Assembly: GCA_949299755.1 (NCBI GenBank)
Contig: CASGBA010000003.1
Coordinates: forward strand, 62,001 to 126,000
Length of the DNA: 64,000 nucleotides
Reading direction: 5' to 3'
Origin: an uncultured Treponema sp.
GTDB taxonomy: Bacteria; Spirochaetota; Spirochaetia; Treponematales; Treponemataceae
Position numbers and translations under genes: made by a program. The notes under the pieces are model-generated. The model did no database searches. It saw only the letters and a program-made list of their open reading frames with translations, and was not told the DNA's origin. Positions within the stretch are counted from its first letter, which is position 1. Every line of letters starts with the position of its first letter. Shown piece by piece: positions 60,105 through 64,000 of the stretch.

Positions 60105-61235
60105 ATGACAAATAAAATTGCAGTTCCGTTTGTTTCATTTAAGCCCTTGGAAAACGAGCTAAAAAATGAACTCAGCAGAGCATTTGACCGTGTGTTGAAT
60201 AATTCCTGGTATATAGACGGTAATGAAGATAATATTTTTGAGAAAGGTTTTAGCCAATATATAGGAACAAAATATTGTGTAGGATGTGGTAACGGTCTTG
60301 ATGCCCTCATGTTGTCTCTCAAGGCTTTAAATATAGGCCCCGGCGACGAGGTGATTGTTCCCTCAAACACTTATATTGCTACTGCACTGGCTGTTACTTA
60401 TGTTGGGGCAAAACCTGTTTTTGTTGAACCGGATATCAGAACGTTTAATATTAATCCGGATTGTATTGAAGCCAGCCTGACTCCAAGGACAAAGGCGATT
60501 ATGCCTGTCCATCTGTATGGGCAAAGCTGTGATATGGATCGGATTATGGTTATATGTGAGAAATATAACCTCTTCATTGTAGAAGATTGTGCCCAAGCCC
60601 ATGGAGCAATCTACCATTCAAAAAAAAATAATAGGGATTATAAAACCGGAACTTTAGGAGACGCAGCTGGATTTTCTTTTTATCCCGGGAAAAATCTAGG
60701 TGCCCTTGGTGATGCCGGTGCAGCCGTAACCAATGAAGAGGAAATAGCAAAGAAAATACGTGCATTTGGGAATTATGGTTCCGATTACAAATATCATCAT
60801 ATTTATAAGGGAAACAACAGTCGTCTTGATGAACTCCAGGCAGCTTTTTTATCCGTAAAACTTTCCCATTTGGACAGGATGAATAACGTACGTCGTTTAG
60901 TCGCAAAAAAATATATGGAGGGAATAAAAAATCCTGATATTGTTCTTCCTTTCATTCCTGATTATACAGAGCCTGTGTGGCATATCTTTGCTATAAGAGT
61001 TAAGAACCGTGATTCTTTGGAGAGGTTCCTGAATGACCGTGGAATTGGAACTAATAAACATTATCCAATTCCTATGCATCTTCAGGGTGCATATAAGGAT
61101 TTAGGATTTAAAGAAGGTGATTTTCCTATTGCAGAAGAAATTAGCAGTACGGAACTTAGCCTGCCCATGTATTACGGGTTGACTGATGAACAGATTCAGT
61201 GGGTAATTGATTGTATTAATCAATGGGAAGCGTAA
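60105..61235 (+). CDS. FdtB/QdtB-type dTDP-3-keto-sugar aminotransferase (376 aa)
   Basis: DegT-family aminotransferase that makes dTDP-3-amino-3,6-dideoxyhexose. [44 protein letters not shown] and [10 protein letters not shown] are typical; the PLP lysine lies in [20 protein letters not shown] (about 183-202). The two ketoisomerases directly upstream complete the middle of the pathway. RmlA, RmlB and an acetyltransferase (FdtC/QdtC) are not found in this window. Confidence 0.92.
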   Translation: MTNKIAVPFVSFKPLENELKNELSRAFDRVLNNSWYIDGNEDNIFEKGFSQYIGTKYCVGCGNGLDALMLSLKALNIGPGDEVIVPSNTYIATALAVTYVGAKPVFVEPDIRTFNINPDCIEASLTPRTKAIMPVHLYGQSCDMDRIMVICEKYNLFIVEDCAQAHGAIYHSKKNNRDYKTGTLGDAAGFSFYPGKNLGALGDAGAAVTNEEEIAKKIRAFGNYGSDYKYHHIYKGNNSRLDELQAAFLSVKLSHLDRMNNVRRLVAKKYMEGIKNPDIVLPFIPDYTEPVWHIFAIRVKNRDSLERFLNDRGIGTNKHYPIPMHLQGAYKDLGFKEGDFPIAEEISSTELSLPMYYGLTDEQIQWVIDCINQWEA

Positions 61236-61403
61236 AACCAATATTATTATACATAGTAGAAATTTGTATATGAATAAAAAAAGTGTAATTTACAAAGGAA
61301 TATTTGCTTCTTTCTATCTCTGCTGATTGTCATTTCTTTGTTTAGTTTTGTTATACATAAAAAGCGTGTAGGTATAATTTCAATAAAATATCAGGGCTGA
61401 AAA

Positions 61404-62342
61404 GTGATAAAAATAGAGAAATATGTATCCAGTAAAGAAGAATTATGGAATAATTTTTTATATAAGTCAAAGACGCCTGTTTTTTTATTTGACCGTGGTT
61501 ATATGGAATATCATTCTGATAGGTATAAAGATAATTCATTGTTGTTTTATAATGATAAAGATTTGATAGCAATTTTCCCTGCTAATTTGGGAAAAAATAA
61601 TGAATTATATTCTCACGGAGGGTTGACTTTTGGTGGTTTTGTTTGTTCTAAAGATATAAAACAATATAAAATGATTTTATGTTTTCAAGCATTGCAAAAA
61701 TATATGACAGAAAATAAAATACAAAGTTTACACTATAAAAATATTCCTCATATGTATCATGTATATCCGGCCGAAGAAGATTTATATGGATTATTTTTTT
61801 CTGGTGCTCAGGTAGAAAAGATTGAAGCTTCGACTGTTATTGATCTTTCATGTCCTATTAAATTTCCTAAAGGGAGAAAAGCTCAGATTTCTAGAGCAAA
61901 AAGAGAAAATGTTATAGTTGAGGAGTCCGATAATTTTGAAGAATTTATTAAACTGGAGAATGATGTTTTGAAACATTATCATGAAACGACAGCGGTTCAT
62001 ACTGGAAAAGAAATTTTATCATTATATAGGAAATTTCCAAATAATATAAAATTATTTGTAGCTAAATATCAAAATAAAATTGTTGCTGGTTCCATTATAT
62101 TTGTTTATTCTAATTTGATACATACACAATATATGGCTGCAAATGAATGTGCAAGACAACTAGGTGCATTGGATTTAGTTATTTATACAATTATTAATTT
62201 ATATGTTGATAAAAAGCGTTGGTTGGATTTTGGCAAATCAACGGAAAATGATGGAAAAAATCTAAACGAAGGGTTGATAGCTCAAAAAGAATCTTTTGGC
62301 GGAAGAACAAATATTTATCAAACTTGGTTATTGAAAATTTAG
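61404..62342 (+). CDS. FemAB/GNAT-like acyltransferase (312 aa)
   Basis: Two-lobed GNAT-type protein of the FemAB-like group found in polysaccharide and peptidoglycan modification. The first half ends with STVIDLSCPIKFPKGRKAQISRAKREN and the second contains YQNKIVAGSIIFVYSNLIHTQYMAANECARQLGALD, the family's usual layout. It may transfer an acyl or aminoacyl group to a glycan amino sugar. AT-rich. The 168 bases upstream hold only a possible TATAAT and a non-coding AT-rich stretch. Start weakly supported. Confidence 0.78.
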   Translation: MIKIEKYVSSKEELWNNFLYKSKTPVFLFDRGYMEYHSDRYKDNSLLFYNDKDLIAIFPANLGKNNELYSHGGLTFGGFVCSKDIKQYKMILCFQALQKYMTENKIQSLHYKNIPHMYHVYPAEEDLYGLFFSGAQVEKIEASTVIDLSCPIKFPKGRKAQISRAKRENVIVEESDNFEEFIKLENDVLKHYHETTAVHTGKEILSLYRKFPNNIKLFVAKYQNKIVAGSIIFVYSNLIHTQYMAANECARQLGALDLVIYTIINLYVDKKRWLDFGKSTENDGKNLNEGLIAQKESFGGRTNIYQTWLLKI

Positions 62343-62356
62343 GTTTTAAATATATT

Positions 62357-63379
62357 ATGAATGATATACAATTTAAAATTACAGTTTTAATAACGTTTTA
62401 TAATCAAGAAAAGTATGTAGATGAAGCATTAAGAAGTGTTTTTATGCAAAAAACGAATTTTTTGTTTAAAGTAATCATCGGTGATGATGGTTCTACAGAT
62501 CAAACATTGGATAAAATTAAGGCCTGGCAATTAAAATATCCTGACAGAATTATGTATATAGTTCATGATAGAGTGCCTGGAAAAAAATATATTGGTGGTT
62601 CAAGAGCTTCTAAAAATAGATTGGTGTTGCTAGATTTGGTGGATACGCCTTATTTTATTTTTCTTGATGGTGATGATTATTGGACAGATAATAGAAAACT
62701 TCAAATCCAGTTTGATGAATTAGAAAATGATCGTAATAGTGATTGTATTGCTTGTGCACATCAAATTAATATGTTTAAAGAAAAAAATCCATTAAATAAA
62801 ATATGTATCCCAGATGATTGGTTTAATAAAAAATATGGAAAAAGGAAATGGAATATAAAAGAATATTGGAAATCATTCTATTTTCACACGGATGCTATCT
62901 TATTTAGAAGTAATGTTGTTAAGTTTATTGATAAATACCTGCTTGAAAATTTCTTTAATGATAACATTATTACATTTTGTTTTATTCGATTTGGTAAAAT
63001 TATTTATTTGCCATTAAATATGGTTAATTATCGTCAAAATGATAATGGAATTTGGGCCGGTGATAAAAAAGAAGTTGGAATAATAAGAGAGTTTATGTCT
63101 TATGATATTGAATGTAAATTGTTTCCAGATTTAATTTCAATTATCAATAATAGACATATTTATGATTTTATTTTATTCAAACAAAATCATAATATTTTTG
63201 ATGGAATTAGTCCTGATTATTTGGCTTTATCAAGAAAATACGATTTAAATGTAACAAAAAGGATACTTGAACATAAACATTTGTTTACGAATTTATGGAT
63301 TATAGATAATTTTATAATTTTTTTTATGAGAATAAAAAGAAAAATTTATTCCATGTTAATTAAAATATTAGGTAAATAG
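62357..63379 (+). CDS. Family 2 glycosyltransferase (340 aa)
   Basis: GT-A type glycosyltransferase. VLITFYNQEKYVDEALRSVFMQKTNFLFKVIIGDDGSTDQTLDKI (key motifs: FYNQE, GDDGSTD) and FLDGDDYWTDNRKLQIQFDEL (DxD-type GDDYW) are intact. C-terminal helices are basic. The ATG at 62357 replaces a TTG start inside the previous gene. Complete counterpart of the broken GT2 at 57.5 kb; acceptor unknown. Confidence 0.88.
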   Translation: MNDIQFKITVLITFYNQEKYVDEALRSVFMQKTNFLFKVIIGDDGSTDQTLDKIKAWQLKYPDRIMYIVHDRVPGKKYIGGSRASKNRLVLLDLVDTPYFIFLDGDDYWTDNRKLQIQFDELENDRNSDCIACAHQINMFKEKNPLNKICIPDDWFNKKYGKRKWNIKEYWKSFYFHTDAILFRSNVVKFIDKYLLENFFNDNIITFCFIRFGKIIYLPLNMVNYRQNDNGIWAGDKKEVGIIREFMSYDIECKLFPDLISIINNRHIYDFILFKQNHNIFDGISPDYLALSRKYDLNVTKRILEHKHLFTNLWIIDNFIIFFMRIKRKIYSMLIKILGK

Positions 63380-63380
63380 A

Positions 63381-63713
63381 ATGAAGAATTTAAATAAAAA
63401 TATTATTATGAGTGATTATGAAAAATTAAAGAAGCTGGGAATAAAATTATATGAAAAAAGACGATTTGACGAATGTATTAGTGTTTTGAAAACTTTATCT
63501 TGGCTAATGTATAACTATAATATCGTATATACTGATGATGATATAGAAAATATAATTATTTCTCTTGCCTCTAAGTATTATACTGTTAAAAAAGTAAATA
63601 CAAATAACACGTATGTTTTGTTTTATGATTATTGGGCTATCGATGCCAGGTGGTTGACAACAATATATTTGTCAGCATTATTAAAAAAATGGTATGATGA
63701 TAATGTAGTGTAA
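63381..63713 (+). pseudogene. Truncated glycosyltransferase-like N-terminus (110 aa)
   Basis: The first 70 residues are helical; from about residue 80 the sequence YVLFYDYWAIDARWLTTIYLSALLKKWYDDN resembles the beginning of a larger glycosyltransferase-like domain and then ends at a TAG/TAA within the usual first strand-helix unit. The 140 bases that follow carry no continuation in any frame. It is probably a 3'-truncated remnant, though a small intact protein is possible. Confidence 0.45.
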
Positions 63714-63853
63714 TATCTGTTTTAATATGTAAATAAAAAGTTTTATATGTAGTATTTAAGAGATTGTTTCTATATTCATTTGTATATTAATGTGTGTTTT
63801 AGTTTGCTAAACAAATAATCAATATATCATAATAAATAAAAGAGGTAATATTA

Positions 63854-64000
63854 GTGAATAATATATTGAAATTCGATTATTTTGCATCTGTTGTTGTTTT
63901 AACCTTTAATCCAGACAAAGATAATCTTTTTCTTACCTTGCGGTCTATATTACTGCAAAAAGGTATACGGTTTCAAATTGTAATATCTGATGACGCTTCA
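63854..64000 (+). CDS. Family 2 glycosyltransferase (5' part, window edge)
   Basis: The first 49 codons of a GT2. From the GTG at 63854 (AGAGG upstream) the frame reads ...YFASVVVLTFNPDKDNLFLTLRSILLQKG, then VISDDAS, the typical beginning with the nucleotide-binding aspartates. The rest lies beyond the window. It is preceded by 140 AT-rich bases without features. Confidence 0.8.
   Translation, partial: MNNILKFDYFASVVVLTFNPDKDNLFLTLRSILLQKGIRFQIVISDDAS

Noticed and set aside
61236-61403. Short frame of 18 codons before the FemAB-like gene
   Set aside because: Too short, AT-rich and without a ribosome site; probably chance.
1-64000. CRISPR arrays, insertion sequences, prophage genes, rRNA
   Set aside because: No regularly spaced repeats, transposase or integrase motifs, phage structural genes or rRNA-like conserved sequence were seen.

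Overview
The window looks like a chromosomal segment of a Treponema-type spirochaete. Evidence: two FlaB-class flagellins in tandem with a FlaG protein, a Maf/MptE-like motility accessory protein, an MCP and a CheW, an LptD/OstA-like outer-membrane assembly protein directly behind uvrA, and many well-preserved genes I can only call spirochaete-type hypotheticals. Base composition is moderate for the first 53 kb and clearly AT-rich afterwards. Assignment to genus is inference; no rRNA is present.

Layout. 1-2.6 kb (minus): flaG (cut by the window edge), flaB copy 1, flaB copy 2; copy 2 has a near-perfect sigma-28 promoter. 2.8-8 kb: a methyltransferase, rdgB, a protein with sigma-factor-like regions, a DHH phosphoesterase (nrnA-like), a small secreted protein and argF. 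8-13.4 kb: an 829-residue protein of unknown function, tRNA-Met, a small protein and an MCP. 13.5-22.3 kb: glyA, an XRE-cupin regulator, a 359-residue unknown, the divergent KDPG aldolase-VOC fusion and KDG kinase pair, a YbaK deacylase, an MgtC-like protein, an HD-GYP protein and a two-helix membrane protein. 22.3-28.3 kb: a short sigma-28-type transcription unit, then (minus) maf-like, class B PBP and signal peptidase I, with a LysM/M23 envelope protein divergent. 28.4-32.8 kb: a zinc-ribbon miniprotein, a beta-propeller/NodB-like secreted protein, efp, epmA-like and tRNA-Val. 33-39.2 kb: uvrA and lptD, overlapping by 4 bp. 39.3-45.7 kb: cheW, a DegT-like protein lacking its PLP lysine, nadK, recN, a hypothetical and an HD-domain protein, probably one operon. 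45.7-51.4 kb: an OmpA-like protein, a cNMP-binding protein, a LysM protein, a DnaQ-like exonuclease, phosphoglucomutase and an XRE regulator.

51.5 kb to the end is a surface-polysaccharide island. It starts with a strong sigma-70 promoter and a LoaP/NusG-like antiterminator. A flippase, a DegT aminotransferase, a PLP-GNAT fusion, an ATP-grasp enzyme, a broken GT2 gene, a WecF-like transferase, two tandem FdtA/QdtA-type ketoisomerases, an FdtB-type aminotransferase, a FemAB-like acyltransferase and further glycosyltransferases follow, all on the plus strand. The content points to a dTDP-3-amino-3,6-dideoxyhexose-containing glycan with an amino-acid-like decoration. The AT-rich composition and gene remnants suggest horizontal exchange.

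The least expected signals are: (i) a roughly 120-nt orphan unit at 22.34-22.49 kb with a sigma-28-type promoter, a 28-codon ORF and an intrinsic terminator; (ii) a recurring promoter geometry (-10 box 8-9 nt from the ATG, no Shine-Dalgarno) before kdgK, mgtC, lepB and uvrA that predicts leaderless mRNAs; (iii) the sigma-like protein at 4.2-5.1 kb; (iv) the PLP-GNAT plus ATP-grasp pair in the glycan island.
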